From NCBI GenBank assembly GCA_025526935.1, contig JAHLKD010000010.1:186001-250000 (forward strand): a stretch of DNA of 64,000 nt. Reading direction: 5' to 3'. Below the pieces are notes generated by a model, which saw only the letters and a program-made list of their open reading frames with translations, ran no database searches and had not been told where the DNA came from. Below are positions 1-12,093 of the stretch, in pieces. Position numbers and translations under genes: made by a program. Numbering within the stretch: the stretch's first letter is position 1; each line of letters begins with the position of its first letter. The DNA comes from Cladochytrium replicatum (Eukaryota; Chytridiomycota; Chytridiomycetes; Cladochytriales; Cladochytriaceae).

Positions 1-57
1 TATCGACAGACCATCAACGGTCACCGAGGACGAAACAACAACAACTACAACAATCAC

Positions 58-1777
58 ATGTTCGATATTTCACAATCATTATCAAAGCTGAGTATTGATC
101 CATTTATGTCTTCAACATCAACGAAACCAAAACCTTTCAGCGGAGCCTCACTTCACGAATTCGAGGTCTTCTTCAAGGACGTCAAGGCTTTTGCCAAGTC
201 AAAGGGCTGCTATAGCGGAATGCGAATGCAGAACCATAACCTGTCACACGACCACAAGTTCCAGCTGCACCACCACCTCCAGCACCAGGGGCAGACCAAG
301 CTGCAGTGGAAAACTTTAACCGGAAAGTCACTGCGTTTAATGAGGAGCTACAACTCTACAACATGGTTGTATCTGAGAATAACAATTTAACAACGATATT
401 ACTACGTGGAGAGTAGACGACCTGAACAACCAGATTGAAAAATCAATCCTTAAGGAATGCTTTCTTGTCTACTACAATCTCGTCAAATCTCTAGAACACG
501 TGTACAAACAAGTACAGGGGATTCAAGCTATCTTCGTGGGCGATACGCAAATGCCGATGGAAAGGCCAAATTTGGCAACAGCACTTTGACACTATCTTGC
601 TGAAAGATAAGCAATCAGCCTGCAATATTCAAACCTTTGCTAACTTGGTTTATGACTCTGTTCAGGCAAAATTGAAAATGACAGCAAGTGATGATGTTGT
701 TGGAGATTTGTTGGAACGGGTCATTGCCAACATGCAGAAGGTTGGAATGGATCTATAGTCACTTCACAGGTTCATGGGAGATCACCACGAACGATACTAG
801 CAAGTGGCAACTGACCAGACAGGGGAACCCCGCCAGTTCGGGTGGATCACAACAATCGGACCTTGTTAGCAATGTTAACTAAATTCCGGACTCTCATTCA
901 GCTTAGAGGTGACAAATAGTCAGGGAAGTCTCTCTTCAAGGCTAGCGTCGATCTGATGGATCCCTGTGTCCTTCATCCGGATGCACCGAAACTGCATACA
1001 AACGCTGAGTGTTGCGTTCAGAAGATGCTTGAAAGAAGAATTCACTCAGGGCTCGGAAGCCCAAAGGCAATGCTGCCCAGGCAAAGAGCTCGGACATGGA
1101 CGTTGATTCTCAGAAAATCAATCAACTCCTAACTCGAAGGTTAGCGACATTGCTGTTAAGCATTCCTAATACTTTGTACTGATCAAATCACTGATCACAC
1201 CAATGTAGGCGTGATTAAAGCATTGAAGGCAAAGATCGACCATACGGTACACATCATGCAAAACAATCAAGGCAATCTTGATTTGGGCGCTTCTGAGTGG
1301 ATGACACCAAATGTTCATGTTTTTGACAATATAGAACAATACAAATGTCTTGGAGAAGTTGAATTAGCAAACGGCACTGTTGTACCAGTCAATGGTGTTG
1401 GGGATTGCAGTCTTTCTTTACCAAGTGGAAAAATCAGACACATTCAAAATGCTCTCTATGTTCCTGATTCAGCGGAAACTCTCGCTTCCGCCTATAGCAT
1501 CATTGGGGACAGCGGAGACATTGTCAGCTTCTCTCGAGATAATATGATGCTCGAAAACAGAGTCACTAACGAATGTGTTGTCATTGGTCAACCAGTCGGG
1601 GATTTGTACTATCTCCTTGCATCTCGAGACATCCATGAGCCTTCATCAATGATGAATCACTTGCACACGCTCAAAAGGCGAGATACCACAGCAAAGGAGG
1701 CACAAGACGAAAACCACATTAAGAAATCCGGTTCCACCGTTATTTTACTTTTTCTGGGTAACATCGAATCGTTTTAG
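58..1777 (+). mobile_element. Decayed Ty1/copia fragment (gag to protease)
   Basis: The start resembles the gag of the copia elements further right: a K-P-F-(S/T)-G motif followed by an aromatic/acidic helix, as in family A at 46,065. Near 1,285-1,640 the translation matches the copia protease region, with an L-G-A-S-E-W-M-T-P motif and the downstream A-L-Y-V-P-D and S-I-I-G-D-(S)-G-D-I-V-S-F blocks shared with families A and B. No integrase or reverse transcriptase follows and no LTR was found. It is an old, broken 5' fragment with several breaks, more diverged than the copies at 37-61 kb. Confidence 0.75.
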
Positions 1778-2145
1778 ATTAGAGGTGGTACACGCTGTTG
1801 AAGACTTTTTGGATCTTGCACCGTCACCGAATATAGCTCAGTGAAGAAAGCTTTTCAATCTCGATAGTCAAAACTATAAGGTCTTTTGATTGCCTCCAAA
1901 AATACTTAAACTGCAAAGGATATGGCAGATCTAAAACATAGCTCATTCTTTGGCAACAGTATTAAGAACTACTGAATACCGCTAGCGACAAATAAGAATC
2001 ACACTTGAAATGACAGCAACCACGAAATTCCTCCTCTCCTCCATCTAATCCGAAATGAGAAATTGAGCAATGGACGTGATTGATTTTCAAATGAAGAAAA
2101 GAAAGAAATGCACTGAGTAAGGAAGTGATCTCAAAAACGGAAACC
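1778..2145. other. Intergenic, no gene recognised
   Basis: This stretch lies between the copia fossil and the 3' end of the first PH-domain gene. I see no convincing coding frame, RNA gene or repeat. It probably holds decayed element sequence on the left and the terminator region of the minus-strand gene on the right. Confidence 0.4.
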
Positions 2146-5100
2146 CTACGCGAAATACATTCTGAGTGCTCCTAGAGCCTTCACCAACCGCATCGCCACC
2201 TCCCTCTCAATAATCTGCTGTCCTACAGCCCTATCTGGCGGTGTTTCCCGAACCCTTCGCACCACAACCTGATCCCACTCCTGCCAAGACTTATCAAACG
2301 CCTCAAAGAGCCGCCTGAGTCTCTGGACTCGCTCGTTGAGCGCTGAGCGCATTCGCGGCTCTTCTTCAAGCCGAAATTGTACCTCGAGATCAGCCAGATA
2401 TCCCTCCGCATATCTTCCGGCAGTACCCATGAAAGTCGGCACGGACACCGTCGCAAACTGGACCGTCCACCGCCACGTCGGCATTCGGTCGAAAATATTA
2501 TCAGCATTCAGTGCAGATCCGTTCATGATGGGACCCCAGTCGAGTCGGCTTCCTGATCCCCCTGAAGCGCTGGTTGGAACTTGCAGCTTGTTTGCTGCGT
2601 ATCCAAGGAGCATGAGAACCACACGCGCAGCTCCATCACATGCGTGGAGGAGCTCAGTGTGCACGTTGGGATCCTGGAGAAGTGATGCCTGCAGCGCTGC
2701 AAAGTCTGCATCGGTGCTCTGCTGTTGCTGGAAGTATCCGGGATTCATCTCGGACAATATCGACATGCGTTGGTTTTGGAAACCTTTGATACCCGACTGT
2801 CGCTTTGCATTGCCGTAGTTGAGCATGGACACGCGGTTGTTTCGGGGACGTTCGTCCATGGGGTTGAGGAGGTTATTGGGCTTCATGTTGTTGCTTCCGT
2901 TGGCACCATTTGGTGCACCGCTTCCCATTCCAAAGCTGTTCGGTTTTCGATCCGCACTTCCACTCGTGAATAGCTCAGGAGGACTGATCGTCGGGTTTGA
3001 ATCGAACTCGTTGCCCACGTTTCGCATCAATCCACCTTCAGGAGATTTCGATAAGCTAGATGCAACCCAATCGAATGCACCAATCTTGTTCCCAGTCCCC
3101 GTTGGAGACATCGCCCCATCACCACCCAGCATAGGTGGCGGGGTTGTAATCATCCTTGGGCCATCCGGTCCATTCCCTTGTATAGCGGGGAAATACCCCG
3201 GTTGCCCCCCTGCCCCAGGTGTGCCAGGCTTGAACGGTGGTGATCCTTCGGATGGACCGAAGCCCCAGTTGTTATTCGGCTGGTTTCTACCAAAGCTACC
3301 GTCCATCAGTTGATGCATTGACCCAGGACCGCCCTGCTGTTGCTCTTTCGGCTGGTTCGAGGGGCCACCAGCAGGGAGTTTGGGCATAGGTGGCATCTCA
3401 CCAGAGAACCGGAAGTTCCCTTCTTTATCCAAGAAACTTTTTGTAAGCGAGATAACTGAGAGCCGCGCCCCAGGGTCGCGGTTCATCAGCTCTTCCACGC
3501 TCTGTGCCCATGCGCTCATTCTTTTCGTGCTAGCTGCAGTTTTCGGCACTTGCATCGAGCTGCCGTTGTTTCTTTGCACGGTTTCGTGATAATTGAATCC
3601 TTCGTCGTCGTCATCCCCTTCGTCGTGGGAACCAGTTCGGTTATGACCACTGTGGCTCGGGCTACCTGGTCCACTGGGACGCATCATATCCCAAATCGAG
3701 GATTGGGCACCTGAGCCCTGGAACCCGAAATCGTCTTGTCCACCTTGTACCACCTCCAGTTTATTCATTGTGCTCATTCGTGAGAGCAAAAAGGTCCACC
3801 GCTGAAACTCGACTCCGGTTGGAGCTCGCAAAATGTAGTCACGTTTCGCTGTGCGGATGATGAAAGAACGTCCTTTTGGAGATTCAGGGTCTTTGGCCGG
3901 CTGCTTTACAACAGCTCGAACTGATTTAATTTCCTGGGTCGGAATAATCCACTGTAACGATAAAACATCAATTTAATTATAAAAGCGAGGGAAAAGACGA
4001 GACAGTACCTTGGGCAAGTAGTAGTACTTGGTGAAAATCTCAGGTCCAAGATCCTGTCCTTCCTCAATGTCCTTCTCGGTCGGCGCAGCAATGAGAGGGT
4101 TCGTTAAAGCGGGACTCGGCGGGTCTCCAGGGTAAAAATGTCCAAGCGAGGAGACAAACTCGTCTGCATACTCAGTTCCACGAAATCGGGCAGGGTCAAA
4201 CTGAAGAAGCTTGATGTGCTCAGGAAGACGTTCACGCTTTGGCGACAGACAGAGCAAGATGTAACCGTCAAACCGGAACAATCTGCATTCAGTTAGCCAA
4301 AAAATAAATAGCAACTCGGAGGTTCTCAAATACATACCGTCGCTGGAAACGGCCGTGACGGTTCTGCTTGAACAGATATCCGGAGAAAATGACGTTTGTC
4401 ACTTCATCAGCTGGCTCCGCCCCATAGTATCCGGCCTGGCTTCCTCCATCGTATGCCGTTTGGCTCCCGGAGCGCTGTGACATTTTTCGCTGCAACATTC
4501 CCCTCTGTGATGGTGAACGAGTAAGCTGAGGATCATTGCGGGTCATAGAGCCATTGTTGTTCAACAAGGTAGCACCGGAATTCGAGCGATTGAGGTTGTT
4601 ATTCGCAAGGATCCCCTGGTGCTGGAACACTGGCCCTTGCGGTCCACCTGCACTACCTGCAGCAGCCGCTTCCCGGGCACGAGAAAGCGATGTATTTAGT
4701 GGGTCAGGATGTGGAGCAAATGTAACCGAAGCAGCGGGAGCACCGCCAAACATTCCGCGACCTCCATCCTGCTGCATGCCACCGTAATTCGACTGTTGCT
4801 GAGGGGTCGGAGGAGACTTGGGTGGTCCCTGTTGCTGTTGGTGGTTTGTGGACGACTTCGAAATCAGTCCGGGACGATCGAGGGTAGGCAAATCATATTT
4901 AGAAGACATGACGTCGAACAATCCATTCGACGGGATGGGTTCTCTCCGGCGATGGTTTGGTTCGGACAAAGGTGATGAGGACCGCGTATCTTCCTTGTCT
5001 TTCGAGTCAACCACCACCGACTCAACGAGTCCCATCGAATGAGTCAAGTTGACCTGGTTCACGGAGCGCATGACGATCTCGGGAGGCATATCTTCCGAGG

Positions 5101-5326
5101 GCATCGGGAGAGGTTGTTGTTGCGCGGGAGGGGACATCCACATTTGAGGTTGATTTTGTTGGTTGGGAGATTGTTGTTGTTGCTGTTGTCCATCAAAGCC
5201 GTACAAGCCCTGAGGACTTTGCGGCCCGGGACGGTTTGCTGGTGGAGGACCATGAAAGGGATATCCACCCATTTCCGTGTTAAAGCCAGAAGCAGGAGGT
5301 GAGCCTAGTGCTCCACCTGCCTGCAT
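2146..5326 (-). CDS. PH-domain protein, large paralogue (three exons)
   Basis: Exons on the minus strand are 5326-4338, 4282-4009 and 3951-2146. Introns are GTATGT...CAG and GTACTG...CAG, and the sum is 3,069 bp (about 1,022 aa). The start is the first ATG after an upstream stop at 5,395. The first 310 residues are low-complexity, with Gln, Pro, Asn and Ser runs. A pleckstrin-homology-like domain follows at about 312-480: a G-Y-L-F-K-Q strand, then H-G-R-F-Q-R-R-L-F-R-F-D-G, a long insert with Y-P-G-D-P-P, and a closing helix E-F-Q-R-W-T-F-L-L. The tail is disordered apart from a block W-A-Q-S-V-E-E-L-M-N-R-D-P-G-A-R shared with the neighbouring gene, and a folded-looking C-terminal about 190 aa. 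PH domains bind phosphoinositides or proteins at membranes. The ligand here is unknown, and the long insert makes lipid binding uncertain. Confidence 0.85.
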
Positions 5327-5800
5327 TGAAAGGCGGAGTCGTGTGATAAGAAACTGTTTTACGAATGGAACGACCACGAAGGAACGAATCTGTCAGACTG
5401 GCAAGCTGTGCGTGGCAAACCACCAAAGGGAGTAAGTGATGGGTTCAATTGTGAAACGCCAAACGATGATACCGTATTTAGTCAGCGTCTAGAGACGCCC
5501 CGTTTTCAGTTGCAAACGTTGGCAATGAAAGGTTCCCCTCACTTTCCAGCTGTGCACCGCTTTCCGCGTTCTTCCCCTGTCTTCGGTGTTTCTGGGGGGT
5601 TGTGTTGAGGCGGTCGGCAAAATTTGTTTTATCTTTTCTTAAAGAAAGTTCAACCAAGTGCATCCCACGAACAATAGAACCAACAGCGGCAGCAGAAACA
5701 TTGAGCTGATGCTCACAGCAAGAAATAAATTGTGATGAATAAGCAAAGAAAATGAGGAACCATGCATAATCAATAGCACAGGAAAGTCCATTTCAACAAA
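5327..5800. promoter_or_regulatory. Intergenic: upstream of PH gene 1, downstream of PH gene 2
   Basis: These 474 bp separate two co-oriented minus-strand genes. They should hold the 5' leader and promoter of the large PH gene and the 3' end of the smaller one. I see no clear TATA box or conserved site. An upstream non-coding exon of the large gene cannot be excluded. Confidence 0.35.
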
Positions 5801-7537
5801 TTACTCCTCCTTCTCCTCCTCTATTGGGTTGGATTTTGGCAAAGCTGGCATTTGTGGCAGCGGCGGCGCATCGTCTGCAACAAATACTCCACTCGTGCGC
5901 ATGTTCCGTGGCAGCGACATCATCGAAACTCTTGCACCAGGATCTCGTCCCATAAGTTCCTCCACACTCTGAGCCCACGTGCTCATCCTTCGAGTATTTT
6001 GAGGACCCTGTCTCTGAAGCGTCATGCCACCATTCGCCGTCGTGTTTCGTCGGATTGTTTCTGGGTAGTTGATCCCATCATCGTCATCATCTTCCACTGT
6101 CTGACCCGTAGGTGACGTAGCCTCGTTAGACTCTGCAGCAGCATTAGCCTCTGCAATTTCGAGCTTTGCTGCTGCGCTCATCCTCGAAATCAGGAATGTC
6201 CAGCGCTGGAATTCCATCGCATCCGGTGCACGCAAAACGTAGTCTCGTTTCGCAGTTCGCACCACGAATGTCCGTGATTGAGCTGCCTCGGGATCTTTCG
6301 CAGGCTGTTTAACTACCGCTCTCACAGACTCCACATCTTGTGTAGGAATAATCCACTACTCAGCAAACGGTGTCAGAACATGTGCGCTTTAAAACTCGTA
6401 ACATTCACACACCTTTGGCAAGTAATAGAACTTGGTGTACCAGTCGGGACCTAAATCACCGCCTTCATCCATATCTCGTTCCGAAGGAGCGGCAATCAAC
6501 GGGTTTGTCAGAGCGGGTGTAGGTGGGTCTCCAGGGTAGAAATGCGTCAACGCGTCGACAAATTGAGCTGCGTACGGCGATCCACGGAAACGAGCAGGAT
6601 CGAACTGGAAAAGCTTAAGATGCTCAGGCAGTCTCTCGCGGGAAGGAGAAAGGCACAACAAAATGATTCCATCAAATCGAAACAAGCTAAATCAAAATCA
6701 AGGTCAGAAACATGATGTCGACGATTTCGTAATAACTCACCGACGCTGGAAGCGTCCATGACGATTCTGCTTGTACAGATAGCCCGAGAAAATAACGTTT
6801 GTAACTTCGTCATTTGCTGAGTAAGGTGGCGGGGGGACGCCAGGGTCTGGGGTTGTTGCACGCGCGGAGACCTTTCGCTGCAGCATTCCTCTCTGAGACG
6901 AAGAACGGGACAGGTTTGCTTTTCCAGAGTTTGTACGCTTTACAGAGTTGGAGCGCGAAACGGAGGCAGAACTTGCGGGACGCTCCGCTTCTGTTATTTC
7001 CTGATTCTCTGTTGTGGTCCTTGACGCCGTTGCGGAAGATTCCGCAGGGTGTTCCAATGTTGAGCGCGCACTAGGACGAATAGTTCCTGGAGCTTCTGTG
7101 GGAGCAGGCGATGGAGAAGTTATCCGGAATGCTTCCCCGGACGGCTTGGAAGTATCTTCTGCTCCATTCGCGGGCTGGGCTGCAGGCTCGGGCGAACTAG
7201 ACGTGGGAGAAAGAACTGGTGATGCAGCAGGAGCTCCGGTCTTTGGAAGGATTCGCTCGATGGTCGAAAAAGCCTTGGCGAACAGGCCGAGAGACTTTTT
7301 ACTCGCTGGGGGCAATGTACCGCTCGACGATGCAGCTTTGGGTAGGGTGCTGCTGGACGCATTGGTCGTTGCTTTTGCAGCGAGTGGTAGTGTTGATGAT
7401 GTAACCGAGGCACTAAGCGGGTCATGGTCACCTGGCGACGGTTCCACGATAGCCAGCGGCGAGTCCTCGTCGAACAGCGAGTCCAAAAACTTTCTCGCCT
7501 CGTCCTTCAGCTTTTGGTCCTCAGTCGTTTGGGCCAT
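5801..7537 (-). CDS. PH-domain protein, small paralogue (three exons)
   Basis: Exons on the minus strand are 7537-6741, 6686-6413 and 6355-5801, summing to 1,626 bp (541 aa), with ATG at 7,537. The first 250 residues are Ser/Ala/Pro-rich and unlike the larger neighbour, except for a basic S-S-S-Q-R-G-M-L-Q-R-K motif that reads S-P-S-Q-R-G-M-L-Q-R-K there. The PH-like domain (about 250-410) is strongly similar: S-G-Y-L-Y-K-Q-N-R-H-G-R-F-Q-R-R, then L-F-R-F-D-G, F-Y-P-G-D-P-P, W-I-I-P-T-Q and E-F-Q-R-W-T-F-L. The tail keeps W-A-Q-S-V-E-E-L-M-G-R-D-P-G-A-R but lacks the large C-terminal region. Intron positions and phases match the neighbour and the middle exon is 274 bp in both, so the two arose by tandem duplication. 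Molecular function is not known. Confidence 0.85.
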
Positions 7538-8103
7538 CCTTGCACAAGCCTCGGGCGGATGATGGACGGTGGGAAATCAGCACCAGAAGAACAAAAAAGA
7601 AAAACACCAGTTCATGGATTCTATCGGGTTAGGCACACATAGTCTGCACGACTAGAGCAGCAAAATCAGCTCTTTGCGAGCCAGATTTTCTTCTATTCCT
7701 CGTTGACATCTCAATACCAGGGTTAACTGCACACCAAGCCATTTATTTGTTCTGCGATGTGCCACCACCGAAAAATATTATCGCTGGCCACGTCCAACGG
7801 ATACCTATTATTTTTAATACTGCCAAAAAGGACATGCTGAGCAGACTGTAATGCTAGAGCTCTGTCGCAGTGTCGGAGATGGCCACTGATGTTTGTTAGC
7901 GGTTGACGCTTGTAGTTCTGGGCCCAACTAACATCTATCTTTAAAGCAAGCAGGGCATGAGTTCTGGTCAAACCTGTGGAAAGAAAACCAAAAAAGATCA
8001 TCCCCCATGTTCAAACAAATTTTGTTGAACTCAAATATTCACTTGTCAGACCGCCGATATAAAAAGTATCACTCTATTCACAATCCGTGCAGAGAAACTG
8101 GAA
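7538..8103. promoter_or_regulatory. Divergent intergenic region with TATA-like site at 8058-8065
   Basis: This 566-bp gap separates the minus-strand PH gene (ATG at 7,537) from the plus-strand glycoprotein gene (ATG at 8,104), so it should hold two divergent promoters. A TATAAAAA box about 40 bp before the ATG at 8,104 is the only recognisable element. The gap contains no convincing gene. Confidence 0.4.
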
Positions 8104-9595
8104 ATGAGCACAAATAACAACCTGCAAAATGTGGACCGTGTCGATCACGCGGCGGTTGATGATAGTCGTTCCACTACATCAATTGTTCCCAGACACAGGT
8201 TCGATGTGGAAACCGACGAGAAGACAGCAAAGCACACCTTACGAACGGTACTCCGCTCGAGGATCTTATACGCCGCCTTAGGTACCAATTAAACGCGCTG
8301 AAGATGACTTGTTATTGATATCCATACAATTTCAGGTGCATTGGTGATTATCAGCGTCATCGTTGCTGTCGTTGTTGTCACCAATAAATCCAATAACTCA
8401 CCGGAGCCAACAATTTCCGTTAAAAGATTGTCCAGCGCAACGATCAGGGGAGCTTCCGTTCCATTTTCCACCTCCCGGAATATCGCGGTCAAGAACAATA
8501 TCGCTGTTTTTAATCTCCAATCAGTCAAATCATTGAATTCAAGTGCTTTGGGATGGTTTAACAGCTCTTCAAATCAGACATGGTATATTGCCTTTTGCAC
8601 TTCATTTACAGCAAAATGTACCAACAATATTCTCCTAACCTAGGGTTCAGGCAGTGGAGAACCAAGTCGACATCTCCCACCTTATACCTTACACCGACGA
8701 CAGCTTCTTGGCGCTCAACCAAACACTAGGCGGAAACTATAGTATAGTCCAGCTCAACATTGGTCCCAACTACGGCAATGTATCGCTTCCCACAGCCTCC
8801 TTCAACCTCTCGAACTTCCCCGACTTTCCCTACCCGGTACTCAATGCGTCTCTCTATATGGCAAAGAATTCGATGAAGCTCTTTGTTGCAATGACCGACA
8901 GGACTTCACGGACATTGATCTATCGACTCGGTCTACCGGAATTCAAAGTGGAAGCGAACACAACAATCAGCGCATCTCCACATGGAGCGTACCGATTTGC
9001 AGAGTCGAATGGAAACGCAACCACCGATGCTGAGGGCATCCTGATGCTCCCTTCGTTATCAGAAACGCACGTGGAAGATGCTTTCGCGTTCCTACTCCCA
9101 GAAAGCATGAAGATGATTCTTCCTACTGGCACTTACACCGCACAACGACGATTCATCAGCCCACCCTACCGAGCGTCTCGTTCACAAAATGGCACGTTCG
9201 TCATCGTCGGAGATCCGAAGTTGTCGTTCAAAGATTTCAACGTAACCGACCCATCGCAGTCACCATATGACCGCCGCTTTGTGGCGAACTCCACAACCTC
9301 AAGCACGTCAAATTGGGTTTTCTCTTCCGTTAGCGGGAGCATAGACACTAGCGAGGTGATGTTAGATCATTCTGGGCAATGGATTGCGGAGAGTGCCGGA
9401 CCTTGGGTTAACATTACCCTATCCCCATTCGGTTCTTTCCCAAATCCAAAATTCAACAAATACTTTATTGACTTGGATTACTTTGTTGACTCCTTTGCGA
9501 GCTCGGCGGACTCTGAATTCTTCGCCGTTGGACAAATTGGAACTACGCGTGGATCTGATGTTATCATATCTTCTCTTAAAGTCATTCTCGAATGA
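8104..9595 (+). CDS. Type II membrane glycoprotein, unknown family
   Basis: The three exons are 8104-8281, 8336-8582 and 8644-9595, 1,377 bp in all (458 aa). Introns are GT...TTTCAG and GT...CCTAG, and their positions are supported by the broken paralogue at 10.3-14.2 kb. Residues 1-57 are hydrophilic and basic/acidic. A single membrane segment spans about 58-78 (L-G-A-L-V-I-I-S-V-I-V-A-V-V-V-V) with no cleavable signal peptide. The remaining about 380 residues should face outside and carry about 14 N-X-S/T sequons. That domain has repeated Tyr/Asp/Leu patterns (S-H-L-I-P-Y-T-D-D-S-F-L-A-L-N) that could be beta-rich, but I recognise no family. A surface receptor or cell-wall role is inference only. 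A TATA-like box precedes the ATG. Confidence 0.75.
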
Positions 9596-9857
9596 GCCAA
9601 GCTCGTTGGCACATTGTTTTGTTATTTGTAATGTAAAGGGGCTAATTTCGTCTGAGTATTTATGTTCCAATCATCACTCAAAGCAACAACGTTTACGTCA
9701 TCTGAGTTTATCTGATCATAGCGGTAAAGTTCCATTAGACAGCCCTTCGGTCAGTTCATTGAAGTCCCCAGTAAGTTAATTCATCTTGATCGCCATTTTC
9801 TTTTAGCTGCACGGATGTGCCCCACTGGCTGTTTGAGACATGATCTTCGCTCGGCCG

Positions 9858-10181
9858 TTAGTATTGTGTTCCCAGTTTCGGCGGCGGATCAATAATAATC
9901 CACTTCGCTTGTCCAGATGAGTTCCGGCGAGCACTGCCGTGATCGTAACCCCACTTCCGGAGGACATTATCTAGATCATGCGGTTTGTTAACGAGGGTTA
10001 ACAAGAAATCATCTTCGTTGACCAATAATGCAATATCTGTATGTTGAGAAGCGGGAGCTCTCTGAAGAAAAATTTCGCATGTCGCACGGATATTTTTTAT
10101 TGCTTCAATTCTAATATAATGGAAATGCTGGGGGGGAAACGCCACAAATACTGATGATGGTCCACTCGTGGGGACGGCCAA
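9858..10181 (-). CDS. Small hypothetical protein, possibly the last exon of a larger gene
   Basis: An open frame of about 107 codons ends with TAA/TAG-type stop sequence at 9,858. It opens without an ATG: the frame runs back to a stop near 10,211, so an upstream exon would be needed. Composition looks protein-like, with H-T-D-I-A-L-L-V-N-E-D-D-F and L-R-K-W-G-Y-D-H-G stretches and a Trp/Pro-containing end, and no low-complexity run. I do not recognise it. It lies between the intact glycoprotein gene and its broken copy, on the opposite strand. It may be a remnant rather than a gene. Confidence 0.3.
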   Translation of the reverse strand: MAVPTSGPSSVFVAFPPQHFHYIRIEAIKNIRATCEIFLQRAPASQHTDIALLVNEDDFLLTLVNKPHDLDNVLRKWGYDHGSARRNSSGQAKWIIIDPPPKLGTQY

Positions 10182-10299
10182 TGATAATCTTTCCCCCCCT
10201 TCACTTTCCTAGCCTTAACCTGACTTTCAATCTTCAAAATAACACCTCAAACTTCCCTTCCCCACGCCCACACAAAATTTTCTTGAGCAAATCCAAAGC

Positions 10300-10905
10300 T
10301 GGAAACGGACGGAAACAATCTTCAAAATGTGGGCCATGGCCGTCGCACTACTTTCTGATGGTAGTCGTTCCACCACGTCAATAGTTCCCAGACACAAGTT
10401 CGATATCGAATCTGATGAGAAGAGAACCACGCCATGCGAATCGTTGACTGGTCAGGAATACTTTGATTTGAGCTCGTCTCAGCTGTCCTCAATGATTCAA
10501 AAGGTAATGAGTAGATATGAGATTTTCTAGCCGAGATGTGAGATTCGATGTATACAAACAACAAAAAAGAATCCAAACCATTTCTGCTCAGTAATATATT
10601 TACACACAAACCCATTACTCCCCTCGAAGCTCATTACGCCACCCTAGGTACCGTGAAATACGCTGAAGATGATTTTCATTGAAACCATACTTCAGTTGTA
10701 TTGGTGATCATCAGCATGATTGTAGATGTGGTCGTTGTCACCAACAAATCCAAAGACGCAACGGCTCCAGAGCCAACTGTTTCAATTCAAAATTATCCTC
10801 CGCAAAGATCAAAGATGCCGTGGGTCCGCATATGATTTCTCGCTGTATCGCGGTGAAGGACAAGGTCGCTGTATTCAACCTCCAATCATACGGTGACTGT
10901 GATGG
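10300..10905 (+). pseudogene. Left half of a broken copy of the membrane glycoprotein gene
   Basis: From about 10,300 the DNA matches the first exon of the gene at 8,104, including the block encoding S-R-S-T-T-S-I-V-P-R-H. About 180 bp of unrelated sequence interrupts it (10,435-10,616). It then resumes at the exon 1/intron 1 boundary (A-T-L-G) and runs through the transmembrane and stalk region to 10,888. The frame is disrupted in several places. The last about 20 bp (10,886-10,905) match the reverse complement of exon 3 (9,251-9,270) instead, marking a rearrangement breakpoint. The other half is at 13,713-14,235. Confidence 0.75.
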
Positions 10906-12093
10906 ATCAATTGCACAGTCGGAGATGGTCGTAGTCTAAGTGCAGTTGAACGGGACGTGAATCTCACCCCATTGGAGGTTCCCTTCTTTCACCATGTTCC
11001 AGCGATCTTCAACAGCTGCCAGAGAATCCAAGCAGAGGGCTCAAGCTCCCGGATATCGTCGATGATTTGCTGAAGCCATGCCAAGACCAGAGTTCTTTGC
11101 GACCATTGTGCTCCAGGAATGAGGCCGTTGATGCCGTCTTTAGAGATGCCACGATGGCTTCACGGGACATGCACACGAGGAAGCAAAAGTTTATTTTTAT
11201 CATACAACCCGGAAGTTCTGAAGAGAGATCGGCGCACTTGGCAATTCGCCGTGGGCTTCCTTTGCATATCCTAGCTCTAGCAGATGTATGAATAGCAAAC
11301 TGTTTGCTCGCTGGAGAAGGGTATGCCGGCAAGTGCTTGAATAATTTGGCTACATCATCGTTCCCGAAGGCGCACCCCCCTTACGAATGTGGCACTCCCG
11401 TCAAACTTTTCATGCCACCCGCCAGTACCTCAACAGCTCCTCTGAGCTTCATCCTATATTGATTGTTTCATTTTCTGGCGAAATGAGATAGTTGGTGTTC
11501 AATAACAGCTGACGGAGCTGGCACCATGCAACGGCAGTCTGTAACGCTGCAAATCCAGCTTAAATGTAAAGCACCGGAGTTCAAAGTTCGAGATAAGCCA
11601 ACCAGAAGAAAATCTTTCACACTTCAACTCGCACATGAATGTGATGTTTCAATCATCTGGCGCAAACTCACAGTCTCAGCTGCAGCTCAAGCGACAGATC
11701 GTCCAAATGAAAAACACAAATGTATAACTCTTCCGATGCAGCCACAATGACCGGGACCTTTAGCTCATCAGAGATGGTCCCCTTCAATGAACAGAGATAT
11801 CTCTTTATTTGAAGTCGACGAAAGCATAAGCATACACAAAGCTGTGATATTGTCACCAGAGAGAGTCCAATAGAGGTCATTTCCATTTTTGATCGTAAAC
11901 CTGCGTTGTGATCTCTTAGCTAGATCAAAGAAGTAAAAACAATATGTCTCGTACATTAATCTTTATATCGTATGCCACGATGACCAGGTTCTTAGTCAAT
12001 AACAAGAGCGACATCGCAAACAGGCCCGTTGTTCCGACTTGCGAGTGCCATCAACGTTTCATACTGGTTCTTGTGGCTTGAACACTCTTGCGG
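10906..12093. other. No gene recognised (1.2 kb)
   Basis: This stretch lies between the broken glycoprotein copy and the GGTase-I beta gene. A minus-strand open frame at 11,009-11,332 and short plus-strand frames exist but show no family motif. The right part should contain the promoter of the prenyltransferase gene. I see no TATA box, RNA gene or clear repeat. Confidence 0.4.

Noticed and set aside
2336-3313. Plus-strand open frames of up to 164 codons
   Set aside because: They are antisense to the third exon of the large PH gene, whose coding sense is supported by its paralogue. Composition is biased and no motif is seen.
7014-7562. Plus-strand 182-codon open frame
   Set aside because: Antisense to exon 1 of the small PH gene, with no family features. 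It arises from GC-rich Ser/Ala codons on the other strand.
7723-8001. Minus-strand 92-codon open frame in the divergent intergenic region
   Set aside because: No recognisable motif or splice context, and it would lie in the promoter of the glycoprotein gene.
11009-11332. Minus-strand 107-codon open frame
   Set aside because: Ser/Ala-rich, no motif, and overlapped by a comparable plus-strand frame. Not supported as a gene.
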